DNA of 64,000 bases from Mesostigma viride (GCA_009746045.1 RPFO01000165.1:2707021-2771020); one strand, 5' to 3'. Positions 1 to 9,780 are shown, counted from the stretch's first letter. Translations and numbers: made by a program. Notes: generated by a model not told the origin, from the sequence alone.

Positions 1-3000
1 CTTCAAGTCAACCAAACTGGCCAACTCCTTCAGCAACAAATAATCCAGGTCCCGGCTTCTGGCCAGCTGCTTGTGAACAAACTGGACCATACCCATGCTG
101 TCTGTTAGCAACAACGTCTCCATCTGCAAGGTCCAAGGGGTAACTGAAGCCAGCTCCAGCATTAACTCCTTTATGTACAGGCTGGACTGGATCCCCTCGC
201 ATATGGCCCTGCATTCTGCCACATCTGAACTGATACAGACCCTCTTCTGCAGTCTGCTGTACCGGCTGAACAAACTTGCCCTGCTCTGATAAAAAGCAAA
301 CAGAGCAGCAGATCTCCCCCTGACCTTGGTAACCTGGCGAGCATCCATGGAACTGTCAACAAAGATCTCCAAGGTGATAGGCTGGGCAAAGTCAATCCCA
401 GACAAAATCAGATCAGGGGTACTCTCCACCAACCGGGCTATGACTCGAGGCTTCTCATCCTCAAGCACCTCATCAGGCATTCTGCTATGGACCATCAGAG
501 ACGGACCACAGATGCTGGCAAACCAGGCCCACATGCCTCTCAACTCAGGTCCTGCAGCCTGGGTGATCTTCTCTGGCAAGGCCTTCACAATGGTCTGTTT
601 ATAATCTCCTCCAGCCTGAAGCCTGATACTCCACTCCCCGTCCCTCCTGAACAGGGTAGCCTGCATTCCACAGAACACTACAGGCTTGTTGGGTTCCTGC
701 CACAGCTCCTTGCCCAGTGAAAACTTGCCACTGATGACAGGAATATACTTCTTCAGCCAGGTCGTGGGGGCTAGCAAATGCAGATCATCTCCATGCAAAC
801 TAGCATACACTGGCAGACCCTCCCATTGGGCCAGCAGCAAACAGGGATCAACTGAAGACACTCTCAAGCCACACTCACTGATCAGAGCTTCCTGCAGCGT
901 GAGTCTCCAGATGATTGGGCTCGACCTGAGTCCTTCCAGGCCCTTCAGAATAACCAGGAATTGTTGATGCAGCTCCAGCTTCCAGATGGCAGGCACCTCA
1001 ACACAGTAAGGCTCATCCTGCTTCCACACCCTCCTGGCCACTTCTGGATCAGATTTTAAAAATGCCCTCTTGAAGTCCAGCAGCACTGATGACATAGCTG
1101 CTCCCCTGTTCAGCAACCCCACGTAGAGACATAGCAAAATTCTCCATGTGTCGTGTAGCATCCCTGGCGTGTATAGCTCCTCTCCTGGCAGACTCCCCGT
1201 GCCGTGATACTCATTCAGGACAGGCCTGACATGGGGCACTGATACCTCATCCACAACCTTCCTCTTCAGCACAAATCTCAAAGCAAGCTTCCTTGATGCT
1301 GGGGGACGTCTGTCTGTTGGTGCAGCACACTCAAACTGCAACCACTCCTCCAATGCCTTGGAGAAGGCGAGCTTCCAAGCCTCAAACAAAGTAGGCGAGC
1401 TCATCTCTTGGACCAGCTGGTCATATGTCAAAGGAGAGTGTGCAGCAAGGCTCCTGTGAGTTATGCCAATACTGCTGGGGTGCAACACAGCTGGAATCAC
1501 CAAACTGGCCGCTGGGGGCACCTCCCCTTCATCCCATTTTACACCCTTGACCGGCTTGACCCTGCACCTGACTGGAAATGTTGTCCTGAAATTTTCTAGG
1601 GGAATCATCCCCCAGCCATCTCTTCTCAGAGCTGTAGCTCTGATAGAAATCCCAGGATTGCCCAGAAAATTCTGACCCAAAATCACAGGGCCATCATAGT
1701 CCTCTAGGACAAGGAAAGTCACATCCACACCCATGACAGGGGCAGTAACCTCTCCCAACACCCTTAGATGCGTCCTACCACTGAAATCAGACACCCAGGG
1801 GCAACTTGGTTCTCCGACCAGCAGTTCTCCTGTATGCTGAGGTCCCATGACAGAAACCTGTGCATTGGTATCTATCTCCATGGCAGCTACCTCAGGTTCA
1901 TCCAACTGGACAAGCTTGGACACCTTAGGCTCCTTCTTGGCTCTTTGCAAAGCCTGTACAATATCTGATAGACGCACACCCCTAGGCCTGGTGTTGGGCC
2001 GTTCCGGAGGTGCAGCCTGTCCGCCTGCTTGCCCAACCACCGTATGTGAAGGTACCCCAGGGGCCGGGCCAGGGTCACCCTGAGGGCTCGATACAGCTGT
2101 AGCACCCTGATCAGGAAGCTCCACGTCACCCCCGCCTTGTACACCAGCGGGCACCTGGAAGAGGTCTCCTTGATTACCTCCCCGGGGACGGATCTTTGAC
2201 CAGGACAGACGGTGCACTGCTTGGGAGCCATCAATGGCCACCCAGCACTTATGGCCAGCGGCTTCTACTCGGGTCACCACCCCATCATGCCAGCTGCCAC
2301 GTTTCCCTGGAAAGCTTGGTTCCTTCCACACAACAACCTGTTGTCCAACGTTAGGTTCTAGGACACTCCAGCCCTTGTCTTTCTGCCTCAGCTTGAGGAA
2401 CTTGGCCTCTAGCTTCTCCTTCCATGCCTGCTCAGCATCAGCTGGCAGCATCCTGGTATGCAGCATAAGAGGATTGATGGCAATGTCACCAAAGAACATG
2501 GGAGTCCTCAGGTTCAGCCTGTCCTCCACAGAACGTAGCCATGCAGATGTCACAATGGCAGATGACGTCCTTGGAATCCTCTCCACCAGCAGCACAGTCT
2601 TGATCTCTTGGATGGCTCTCTCCACCACCCCTTGCTGGCCGTGGCTCTCCCTGGGTGTAATCAGCAACTCTGGAAACTCTGGCAGGTTCTCACAGCACTC
2701 AAACTGAATGTCACACTGCAACAACTCCAACCCAGGGTACCTGCTCCTTGTCAACTTCAGAGCAGCAATCAATGTAGGCTTCTCCATGTCAGGCAGGATC
2801 TCTAGGGTCTTGTACTTGGTATATCTGTCCACTGCCACCAGCAGCTTCAAACCCCTGATTCTCTGAATATCTACCTGCACATGGCCTGGCTGCAAAATAG
2901 GAGTCCTGGCATGAGACTGCTTGGGCTTTCTAGCAACTAGCCTGCACTTGCAAGCTTGAGCAACCTGTTGGCAGATGGAGTACAACTCACTTCCTCCCAG

Positions 3001-3480
3001 CCGTCTAGCAACTTGCAAAGACTGAGCTGCATGGCCAAACATGGTATGCAACCTTGAGGCAATGTCATACAAGAGAGAAAACCTTTTATTGTCATTATTA
3101 GCACTCAAGGTATGTACAGATCCCTTATGTACAGGAGGCACCAGGGTCGTGCCTGTCAGACTGTCTCCAGCCCTATCCTCATCCTGACCATCCTGTGCCA
3201 GTCCTGCACGGTCAGAATGCTTCTGAGATCCACCTGGGTCCACATCACCAGGTCCTACCTCAGACTCAGCACCGCCATGGCGGGCACGTTGGCGAGTAAC
3301 CACTGCAGCTACAGCTGGCATACTCTCTGTGGTAACCAAGCTTGCCCCATCGTGTCCAATAGGCTCTTTCACTAGAGCATGGGGCTGCCCCTCACTGCCA
3401 TCACTAGCAGCTACATTACACACCCCTGGGGGCACCCTCCAGGGTTCAGGGATGTGTGCAGGCTGTCTCAAGTCAATGAT
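1..3480 (-). CDS. pol: Retrotransposon Pol polyprotein (IN-PR-RT-RH), 3' end outside window
   Basis: My translation of the minus strand from about 3480 to 1 found no stop. In order: an HHCC-like zinc region (H, GH and C residues, about 3050-2940), an integrase core with D in VDIQ (about 2875), D in CDIQ (about 2712) and E in GVVERAI (about 2622), a retropepsin-like segment with DTN and VILGQNFL (about 1870-1650), an RT with LDFKRAFL and YASLHGDDL (about 1080-785), and RNase H with D in FVDSSMD, E in AECRAI and D in LTDSMG (360-60). The protease lies between integrase and RT, not before integrase as in standard copia elements. The frame is +1 relative to gag, so expression probably needs a +1 frameshift. 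It appears intact in the visible part. Confidence 0.85.
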   Translation of the reverse strand, partial: MIDLRQPAHIPEPWRVPPGVCNVAASDGSEGQPHALVKEPIGHDGASLVTTESMPAVAAVVTRQRARHGGAESEVGPGDVDPGGSQKHSDRAGLAQDGQDEDRAGDSLTGTTLVPPVHKGSVHTLSANNDNKRFSLLYDIASRLHTMFGHAAQSLQVARRLGGSELYSICQQVAQACKCRLVARKPKQSHARTPILQPGHVQVDIQRIRGLKLLVAVDRYTKYKTLEILPDMEKPTLIAALKLTRSRYPGLELLQCDIQFECCENLPEFPELLITPRESHGQQGVVERAIQEIKTVLLVERIPRTSSAIVTSAWLRSVEDRLNLRTPMFFGDIAINPLMLHTRMLPADAEQAWKEKLEAKFLKLRQKDKGWSVLEPNVGQQVVVWKEPSFPGKRGSWHDGVVTRVEAAGHKCWVAIDGSQAVHRLSWSKIRPRGGNQGDLFQVPAGVQGGGDVELPDQGATAVSSPQGDPGPAPGVPSHTVVGQAGGQAAPPERPNTRPRGVRLSDIVQALQRAKKEPKVSKLVQLDEPEVAAMEIDTNAQVSVMGPQHTGELLVGEPSCPWVSDFSGRTHLRVLGEVTAPVMGVDVTFLVLEDYDGPVILGQNFLGNPGISIRATALRRDGWGMIPLENFRTTFPVRCRVKPVKGVKWDEGEVPPAASLVIPAVLHPSSIGITHRSLAAHSPLTYDQLVQEMSSPTLFEAWKLAFSKALEEWLQFECAAPTDRRPPASRKLALRFVLKRKVVDEVSVPHVRPVLNEYHGTGSLPGEELYTPGMLHDTWRILLCLYVGLLNRGAAMSSVLLDFKRAFLKSDPEVARRVWKQDEPYCVEVPAIWKLELHQQFLVILKGLEGLRSSPIIWRLTLQEALISECGLRVSSVDPCLLLAQWEGLPVYASLHGDDLHLLAPTTWLKKYIPVISGKFSLGKELWQEPNKPVVFCGMQATLFRRDGEWSIRLQAGGDYKQTIVKALPEKITQAAGPELRGMWAWFASICGPSLMVHSRMPDEVLEDEKPRVIARLVESTPDLILSGIDFAQPITLEIFVDSSMDARQVTKVRGRSAALFAFYQSRASLFSRYSRLQKRVCISSDVAECRAICEGIQSSLYIKELMLELASVTPWTLQMETLLLTDSMGMVQFVHKQLARSRDLDYLLLKELASLVDLK

Positions 3481-3772
3481 CAGCAGCCTTGCCCTTGCCC
3501 TTATCCTGGGATGGACCAGCCTTGTCCTTGCTGCCACCCTGAGCTGGCTTGCTCTGACCTTCCTGCCTCAGGTACGAGGGACACTCATTCCTGAAGTGAC
3601 CCTTCCCCTGGCAGAAATAACATTCCACCTGACTGATGTCCCGTGAGGTCCCACTGCTGGGCCCAGCCTTGGGAGGACCACCCACCCTCTTGAAGTCAAA
3701 CTGGGACTGTGGATGTCCCGACTTCGGCGGGGTCCCCCGTCCAGCCCTTCTGTCACGCCCCCTCCTGCAACA
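3473..3772 (-). CDS. gag: Retrotransposon Gag, C-terminal fragment with CCHC zinc knuckle
   Basis: The frame encodes an Arg-rich stretch followed by a CCHC knuckle (CYFCQGKGHFRNEC), typical of nucleocapsid RNA binding, and a Lys/Gly-rich tail. It ends at 3473, overlapping the pol frame. No ATG exists in the remaining frame and a stop lies at about 3775, just inside the palindrome edge, so the N-terminal part of Gag is missing. Confidence 0.75.
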   Translation of the reverse strand, partial: CCRRGRDRRAGRGTPPKSGHPQSQFDFKRVGGPPKAGPSSGTSRDISQVECYFCQGKGHFRNECPSYLRQEGQSKPAQGGSKDKAGPSQDKGKGKAADH

Positions 3773-4803
3773 TTATCGCAAGCCAACCCCCTTTCAGGGT
3801 CCCAAAACCACCTGGCAGGGTGCCAAAATACTAATATTCACCCCCTGAAAAGGCTTTCTCACTACCTGAGGGAGACCCAGCCAAAACCCCGGCTCAGACC
3901 CTGAGAAAACCCCCCCCGCCCTGGTTATTAGCCAGGGGGTGGGGATATTTTCTCCCCCCTCCCTGGTCCCCCATACCCGGCAGACTGCCACGTGTCACCC
4001 CCTGATTGGCTGGCTACTAGGCCTGATATAACCAGGGTGGAAATAGGCTCCGCCAGGGTGCTCCAAAAGCAAAAAAGCCCCATCACCTGGTTGGTGACGG
4101 GGCCCTGTCAGATATTGACACCCGGCTGGTTTTCCCTTCAAATTTTGACAGGGTCCCTGGCCAGGAAAAAAATATCTAAAGCTACTATAGATATATTCTA
4201 GTATATCCAAGATACTCCCGAGTACCAGGGAGTAGACTCGAATATCCCCCTGGTCCCAAGGCGGCCGGGTCCACCCCAGAGATGCGCATCTCTGGGGTGG
4301 ACCCGGCCGCCTTGGGACCAGGGGGGATATTCGAGTCTACTCCCTGGTACTCGGGAGTATCTTGGATATACTAGAATATATCTATAGTAGCTTTAGATAT
4401 TTTTTTCCTGGCCAGGGACCCTGTCAAAATTTGAAGGGAAAACCAGCCGGGTGTCAATATCTGACAGGGCCCCGTCACCAACCAGGTGATGGGGCTTTTT
4501 TGCTTTTGGAGCACCCTGGCGGAGCCTATTTCCACCCTGGTTATATCAGGCCTAGTAGCCAGCCAATCAGGGGGTGACACGTGGCAGTCTGCCGGGTATG
4601 GGGGACCAGGGAGGGGGGTGAAAATATCCCCACCCCCTGGCTAATAACCAGGGCGGGGGGGTTTTCTCAGGGTCTGAGCCGGGGTTTTGGCTGGGTCTCC
4701 CTCAGGTAGTGAGAAAGCCTTTTCAGGGGGTGAATATTAGTATTTTGGCACCCTGCCAGGTGGTTTTGGGACCCTGAAAGGGGGTTGGCTTGCGATAATG
4801 TTG
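3768..4803. repeat. 1,036-bp near-perfect palindrome (inverted repeat without spacer)
   Basis: Two 518-bp arms meet at 4285/4286 in gatgc|gcatc with no loop. By eye the only mismatch I found is at 3953. The same open frames therefore appear mirrored in both arms and are not separate genes. The left arm abuts truncated gag, while the right arm runs into unrelated AT-richer sequence, so it is not simply an inverted duplication of the retroelement. I saw no clear target-site duplication. It could be a foldback element, a hairpin-telomere or concatemer junction, or an assembly artefact. Confidence 0.9.
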
Positions 4804-5160
4804 GCTCCACGTCAATAGGGGGTTCTTGGCCGGCTGTGGCACTTTTGGGGGCACTCCTACGGCTTCGCAAGGTAACCCCCTATTTACTGCTTGTTTTGCT
4901 ATTTAAATTGAATAGGCAATGGATATATGTTGTTAATTGATTGATTATTGAATAGGACACCATACTGCTTTATTGTAGGGCCACGGATAGCCCTTTATTC
5001 TTCTGGTCGGCTGTTGCCGGTCCCATTCCTTCTCCTTAGCCTTATTGTTCAGGGGTGGCTGTTAGGAGGTAAAAAGTTCCCATCCCCTGAAGTGGGAAAG
5101 TGAGAGCTCTGCCTGCGTTGTTGCCCTCTTTATTGCGCGCGTGCAGATGGCCAGGGTCGA
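4804..5160. other. Non-coding boundary region
   Basis: About 360 bp without a credible gene. The middle is AT-rich (about 4880-4990) with TTAATTGATTGATTATTG-like words. It separates the palindrome and host-like retroelement from the first GC-rich viral-type gene, so a host/virus junction may lie here. No attachment site or LTR end is recognisable. Confidence 0.5.
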
Positions 5161-6198
5161 CTAGTATCGCATGGCCTTCTTGAGGATGTCGCGGCACTCG
5201 TCGATCACGTCTTGCACGACTTTGCGCGGGTCGTCCCCGTCGTCCAGGTCCCTCTTGCGCTTGATGCCGACGTCCATGAACTGGTTGGCCACGTCGACGT
5301 ATCTGTCCAGCAGCTCCTGCCTGCGCTCCTGGTAGGCGGCCTTCCACTTGGCGGCCTCGGCCTCGAACCTGTCCCTCTCCTGCTCTAGGTTGAACTTGTC
5401 CTTGTCGGCCTTCCGCTCGGTGGCCAGCTCGTCCTGGAAGTGCTGCTTGGCCTGGAACTTGAGCTCCTTGTGGATGGCGGTGACCTGGGCCTGCGCGTCC
5501 TCCACCTTGGCGGCGTGCTCCTTGTTGGCCTGCACCAGCTCCTTTTGAAGCTTTGCTGCCTCCGCTCTCTCCTTCTCCGATACCGTGACCTTTTCCGCCA
5601 GGTCCTTCAACATGGCCACCTGCAGGTTGTGGTGCTGGTGGATGAGGGCCAGCTGCCTCTCCTGGTGCTCCGAGACCACCGCGAGCAGGCGGTTCTCCAT
5701 CTCCTCGTCGCGAGCCTTGCCGTTCTCCACGTCCTGGGCGTAGATGCCCAGTGCCAGCTCGGCCACCTTGAGGGAGTCGCCAGCGAACAGCTCGCTGGCC
5801 ACCTTCATGGCCACCAGACCAAAGGCCGGGAAACGCTGTACAGCCAGGGTAAAAATGAACACCTTGCTAGCATACTGGCCAGATACCGCTGAACGTCCGG
5901 GCACGTCGCGCAGGGTGCAGTCCACTCCGTTATCCTCCAGCACGTTCATGATGTCTTGCACGGCGGCCGTAGAAAGCGCCCGGTCTACCATCTCCTTTTG
6001 ACGACGACCGTGAGACAGGAGCTTGGTCACATTCCCTTCTCCAGTAGCCTTGGAAAACGGGATAAGTGCCTCGCACCCCTTGAACGCGCGGAACTCGTAC
6101 TCATCAGCAAACTCCTTGCAGTCCTGCGGCAGCTCATCAAAGGGCACAAGGCCAAAGTAGTCTTGGCGCAGGGAGGGGGAGTTGCCGATGAGAGCCAT
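5161..6198 (-). CDS. Coiled-coil protein, function unknown
   Basis: The 345-residue product has a globular N-terminal third (about 1-150) and then a long charged Ala/Glu/Lys/Gln-rich coiled coil (about 160-310), ending in a short acidic and basic tail. I do not recognise the family. BRO-type viral proteins with a coiled-coil C-terminus look broadly similar, but no KilA-N or BRO motif is evident. The ATG at 6198 is supported by a GGTATACC element at 6205-6212, the spacing seen before many genes here. It is the first viral-type gene right of the retroelement. Confidence 0.7.
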   Translation of the reverse strand: MALIGNSPSLRQDYFGLVPFDELPQDCKEFADEYEFRAFKGCEALIPFSKATGEGNVTKLLSHGRRQKEMVDRALSTAAVQDIMNVLEDNGVDCTLRDVPGRSAVSGQYASKVFIFTLAVQRFPAFGLVAMKVASELFAGDSLKVAELALGIYAQDVENGKARDEEMENRLLAVVSEHQERQLALIHQHHNLQVAMLKDLAEKVTVSEKERAEAAKLQKELVQANKEHAAKVEDAQAQVTAIHKELKFQAKQHFQDELATERKADKDKFNLEQERDRFEAEAAKWKAAYQERRQELLDRYVDVANQFMDVGIKRKRDLDDGDDPRKVVQDVIDECRDILKKAMRY

Positions 6199-7089
6199 TG
6201 TCGTGGTATACCATATGCCAAGAAAGTTTCTGGCGCTCTGTAAGCGCGCATTGTCGCGTGCTGAGACAAGTCAGCACCAGTGCTGACTTTTTATAAGACC
6301 AGTTGATAACCGCGTATCAAGCCTCGACTAAGTACGCATAAATGTGGAATTAATTCTTGCATTCCCCATTTGCGCCAGCCCATTTGCTGTCAGGTGCTCG
6401 CGGCTCGCGGTCCGGCGCGGTCGTCAGGGTGGGCGGAGATAATTTACCGTGCTCGATAGGCGAGCGGGCCGGGTGGCGGTGGACCGGCTCGGGCGAACTG
6501 GGTCCACCGCGGTAGCGGGTGCGCGAGGGAGGGGGCGCGGCGGGGCCGGGAGGGGGGTCGACGGTTAGAACTCGGTCCCGAAGTCCGTCCACCGTGGGGG
6601 GCGGGAAAGGGCCGCGAGGGGGTGACGACTTCACTCGCGGGGCGGGAGGGCCGGGAGGGGGGGTGACGGTGGACGCAGTTCGATGGACGCAGTTGAAATT
6701 TTTTTTTGGAGGGGAGGGTTTTTTTGAAAGGGGTATACGGGTGGGTGTATGCATCATGGGGTGATGATCATGGGGTCATCATCACGGGGTGACGGAAGGG
6801 ATGGCTTTTCATTCCCCATAACTTTTATGCTCTTGAAAAAAAAAAAGAAAAAAAGAACTGGGTCCATCGAACTGCGTCCACTTCGACTGTCGAGAACCCC
6901 GTCTGGGAGGGTCTTTTATTCCGCGGGGCCGCGAGAGGGTCGTTTGGTCGTGCGACGGTGGACGCAGTTCGGTCCGGCGATGACGCGCGGGTCGGGTTTC
7001 TCGCGGGGTGACCGGCACCGGGAAGGGGGGCGGGTGGACCGCGTTCGAGGGAAAGGGTTTTTTTTTTTATCTTTGCATGAGGCAACAAT
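6199..7089. other. GC-rich region without a gene, with scattered short repeats
   Basis: About 890 bp with strong G-runs in the first half and oligo-A/T tracts at about 6700-6860. ORFs here look like compositional artefacts. The word GGACGCAGTT recurs at 6671 and 6685, inverted at about 6868 and again at about 6961, and GAACTGGGTCCA occurs near 6495 and 6854. These look like remnants of a decayed dispersed repeat. Confidence 0.5.
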
Positions 7090-7659
7090 ATGAAGTGCTC
7101 GATAAAAACGCGCAAGGGTCTACCATGCCGTAACGATGCCCAAATGGGTAGGAAGACGTGCACTCGCCACTCTCGTAGTCGAAAGAAGCACCGAGTGCGT
7201 GCTACTGACGCAAACGCGTCTTCCCCGCGGTCGGGGGCCATACCTAACGAAGAGCTACTCCTCGAACATTTCAGAAACGTGCGCCTCACAGATCCCCAAC
7301 CATCGCAGTCCACGGGTGGTAAAAGGTCTCGTACCGATCTAGACGAGGATTCCCTGCTCGAGAGTTTGAAGACAATGCGTCTCCAAGACCCCTATCTGCA
7401 CAATCTGGAGAGACAGATAAGTAAGGCACAATCGGACATAAAAGAAACCAAACAATATTACGATACCTTGTACGCCAATAATAAGTACACCAATCCAGAA
7501 GTCAATGAGTTGCTGAATGCAACATACAAAGTCGATAGAATATTACACGACACGTGGAGAAAATACTTGGGTTTTGATAAGGACCTTGAAAGATATCGGG
7601 CTGAGATCAGAGCTAAAAATGCCAATGGACAAACCGCATCCAAGCGACAGCGCTCATAA
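7090..7659 (+). CDS. Zinc-motif protein with C-x7-C...C-x2-H and HRVRA module
   Basis: The 189-residue protein begins with a compact Cys/His motif (C3, C11 in a TRKGLPC context, then CTRH), followed at once by a basic stretch containing HRVRA. The remainder is hydrophilic with helical, probably coiled segments. The same N-terminal arrangement occurs in about ten genes of this window. The small Cys/His motif is known from short phage and giant-virus proteins and probably binds zinc. The function is unknown. Base composition is less GC-rich than the neighbours. Confidence 0.75.
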   Translation: MKCSIKTRKGLPCRNDAQMGRKTCTRHSRSRKKHRVRATDANASSPRSGAIPNEELLLEHFRNVRLTDPQPSQSTGGKRSRTDLDEDSLLESLKTMRLQDPYLHNLERQISKAQSDIKETKQYYDTLYANNKYTNPEVNELLNATYKVDRILHDTWRKYLGFDKDLERYRAEIRAKNANGQTASKRQRS

Positions 7660-7713
7660 ACATCTGTCTTTTACAGACTCGTGGTCGTTGACGACACGCA
7701 GCTGGATGGTCCT

Positions 7714-8988
7714 CTACACAAACCAGTACTTGAGGATGAGGGGGAAGTGTGCCCCCCAATCCCCCGCGGTGGCCTTGTTGATTGGCACCATGTTGAAGGC
7801 CTCCTTGCCCCTCCTGCTGAGGGTGTTGCGCAGGACCTCGTACCCGCAGTAGTAGATGGTGAACACGGAGCCCGCTTCCCCCCCGAGGTATACCGTAACC
7901 TTGGAGGGGCGCTCCCCCACCGGGATGAGTGCGACCTTGGTCGAGGGGTGGTGCAGATCGACATCCGTGAACCCGACGAGCACGATGCTGCTGAAGATCT
8001 TCTCGCACTTCTCCATGAAAGGCCTGGGTTGGTTGGCCGTCTTATACAGCACCAGCTTGCACCTCGTGCCCTCCGCCAGCCGATCCTCGAGCAGCTCCGA
8101 TATCATATCGGACGTGGTGAAGAGACTGGTGGACTCCGGGAAGAAGAACCGGATCCTGCCATGCCCGTTCTCCAACCCGTGAATCTGGTCCTCCAGGGAC
8201 CCCTTGTCGCCGCTGCCCAACACGACGTTCCGCGCGCCCCTGATCTCGACGCGGCCCCGGGAGGCAAAGATCCACTGCCGCACCAGCTCCATGCAGCGGT
8301 TGGTCCTTGTCGCGCGAGACCCGGGGTAGTGCCCCAAGTACCCCTGTCTCCGCATGACCGCGAAGAGGGTGCACTTGTACTCGACCTTCCACCTGTCGAG
8401 ATGGATCACGGTGGCGAGAACCGCGTAGTCGAACGCCTTGAACTCGCCGTTCTTGAGGAAGATGGCCGGGTCCAGGACGACGATGTCGAAAAACGGCCTC
8501 CTGAGCAGGAAGCCCTTGACCTCCCTGTAGTCCAGGAACGCGGTCATCACACCCGGCCCGTCCACGATCAGGGGGATGTTGGAGCTTTCCACGTCCACTC
8601 GGCCCGCGCAGGGCTCACCGGCCGGCCCCCTCCAGCTGCCATCCCCCGCGATCTCGTGGTCCTTGTCGAAAACGCAGATCCTGCAGATGGTGCGATTGTT
8701 CATCAACGGCGCCTTGGTATCATGCAGGAGAGCCATGTACCGCGGGTGCACGAGGAGGGTGTCCAGATCCGTCCTCGAAGATGCAGAGTAAAATGCATTC
8801 TTGTAGGCCGGCCACGAATCCTCCCAGATGGTCTTGGAGGTCATCATGAACAGGAGAGAGTCAGCTGGCCCAAGCTGCTGGAACAGGTGCTCATAGATTA
8901 CATTTCTCTGGAAGCCCTCCAGCCTCACTAACTCTCCCATGGGGTGGGGCAACATGCCAGCCACCTTCTTGGAGTTGGCTGACCTCAT
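7714..8988 (-). CDS. Protein with F-box-like N-terminus
   Basis: The product has 424 residues. Residues about 20-65 (NVIYEHLFQQLGPADSLLF, then a SKTIWE-type segment) resemble an F-box, which in cells recruits targets to SCF ubiquitin ligases. The rest is globular and unrecognised. F-box-like proteins are common in giant viruses, and similar starts occur in the genes at 54993 and 57425. The upstream region holds a 79-bp tandem repeat array. The F-box assignment rests on pattern only. Confidence 0.65.
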   Translation of the reverse strand: MRSANSKKVAGMLPHPMGELVRLEGFQRNVIYEHLFQQLGPADSLLFMMTSKTIWEDSWPAYKNAFYSASSRTDLDTLLVHPRYMALLHDTKAPLMNNRTICRICVFDKDHEIAGDGSWRGPAGEPCAGRVDVESSNIPLIVDGPGVMTAFLDYREVKGFLLRRPFFDIVVLDPAIFLKNGEFKAFDYAVLATVIHLDRWKVEYKCTLFAVMRRQGYLGHYPGSRATRTNRCMELVRQWIFASRGRVEIRGARNVVLGSGDKGSLEDQIHGLENGHGRIRFFFPESTSLFTTSDMISELLEDRLAEGTRCKLVLYKTANQPRPFMEKCEKIFSSIVLVGFTDVDLHHPSTKVALIPVGERPSKVTVYLGGEAGSVFTIYYCGYEVLRNTLSRRGKEAFNMVPINKATAGDWGAHFPLILKYWFV

Positions 8989-9001
8989 TTACTGTACGGC
9001 G

Positions 9002-9345
9002 CAGGCGGCGAATAACTCGAAAAGGAGGTGCTGGCCAGCTCCAGACACCTAAAGCCTTTCACAGGCTGCAAGAACCGGCGCAACCGGCGAATAACTCGAA
9101 AAGGAGGTGCTGGCCAGCTCCAGACACCTAAAGCCTTTCACAGGCTGCAAGAACCGGCGCAACCGGCGAATAACTCGAAAAGGAGGTGCTGGCCAGCTCC
9201 AGACACCTAAAGCCTTTCACAGGCTGCAAGAACCGGCGCAACCGGCGAATAACTCGAAAAGCAGGTGCTGGCCAAGTAACAAAACCAAGCCCTGTTCAAA
9301 ACTACAAGTTTCGGCGCAGGCGGCCAATAGTTCGAAACCTTTCTA
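9002..9345. repeat. 79-bp tandem repeat array
   Basis: The phrase AATAACTCGAAAAG starts at 9011, 9090, 9169 and 9248, an exact 79-bp period. Three units are nearly identical, the fourth is partial and a fifth is diverged (about 9310-9340). The array starts just upstream of the minus-strand gene that begins at 8988. Open frames inside it only reflect the repetition. Confidence 0.9.
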
Positions 9346-9560
9346 GCATGTGCAGCTCATTGAGACCTTGTGCAGGCCATGGATGCCTTGGTCCATTCAT
9401 TAAATTATTCCATCTTGTCATTGCACCAAAGTGCCAATGACTGGCGCCGGCACAAAGCGCCAATTGGCGCCGGTACCGTCGAACGCCGGCATAAGATCCG
9501 GCGTAGAGCGTGAATTGGCCCGGTACTGCCGGATGCCAGCATAAGACCCGGCAAAGAGCC

Positions 9561-9780
9561 GCTTGTACTACTCCAGAACCACTTGTACTACCCCAGAGCC
9601 ACTTGTACTACCCCAGATCCGCTTGTACTACCCCAGAGCCGCTTGTACTACCCCAGAGCCGCTTGTACTACCCCAGAGCCACTTGTACTACCCCGGAGCC
9701 ACTTGTACTACCCCGGAGCCACTTGTACTACCCCGGAGCCACTTGTACTACCCCGGAGCCGCTTGTACTACCTGGAAGTG
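9561..9780. repeat. 20-bp tandem repeat, 11 copies
   Basis: The unit (A/G)CTTGTACTACCCC(A/G)GAGCC starts at 9561, 9581, 9601 and so on to 9761, eleven units with a period of exactly 20 bp. The last unit overlaps the 3' end of the ADP-ribosyltransferase-like gene. Just before it (about 9460-9560) are two diverged copies of a ~58-bp unit containing GCATAAGA(T/C)CCGGC. There are no unique spacers, so it is a minisatellite, not a CRISPR array. Confidence 0.9.

Larger units (their letters stand above)
1..3772 (-). mobile_element. Ty1/copia-like LTR retrotransposon, partial
   Basis: The minus strand carries a truncated gag with a zinc knuckle, then a long open pol frame with integrase, aspartic protease, reverse transcriptase and RNase H, running off the left edge. 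The RT and integrase motifs are of copia type. The gag 5' part ends where the large palindrome begins, so the element is either cut by that structure or rearranged. No LTR can be delimited inside the window. Composition is CpG-poor and TG/CA-rich, unlike the CpG-rich viral genes to the right, which suggests host DNA. Confidence 0.85.

Noticed and set aside
3992-4580. Two mirrored pairs of ORFs of 69 and 71 codons
   Set aside because: Identical in both arms of the palindrome, stop-limited and not protein-like; they arise from the inverted repeat.
6350-7093. Several Pro/Arg-rich ORFs in the GC-rich gap
   Set aside because: Low complexity on both strands, no start context and no conserved motif.
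7681-8931. Long plus-strand ORF antisense to the F-box-like gene
   Set aside because: It mirrors the minus-strand gene; high GC keeps antisense frames open, and its sequence has no protein-like motifs.
9561-9780. Possible CRISPR array
   Set aside because: Direct repeats follow each other without unique spacers; it is a simple tandem repeat.
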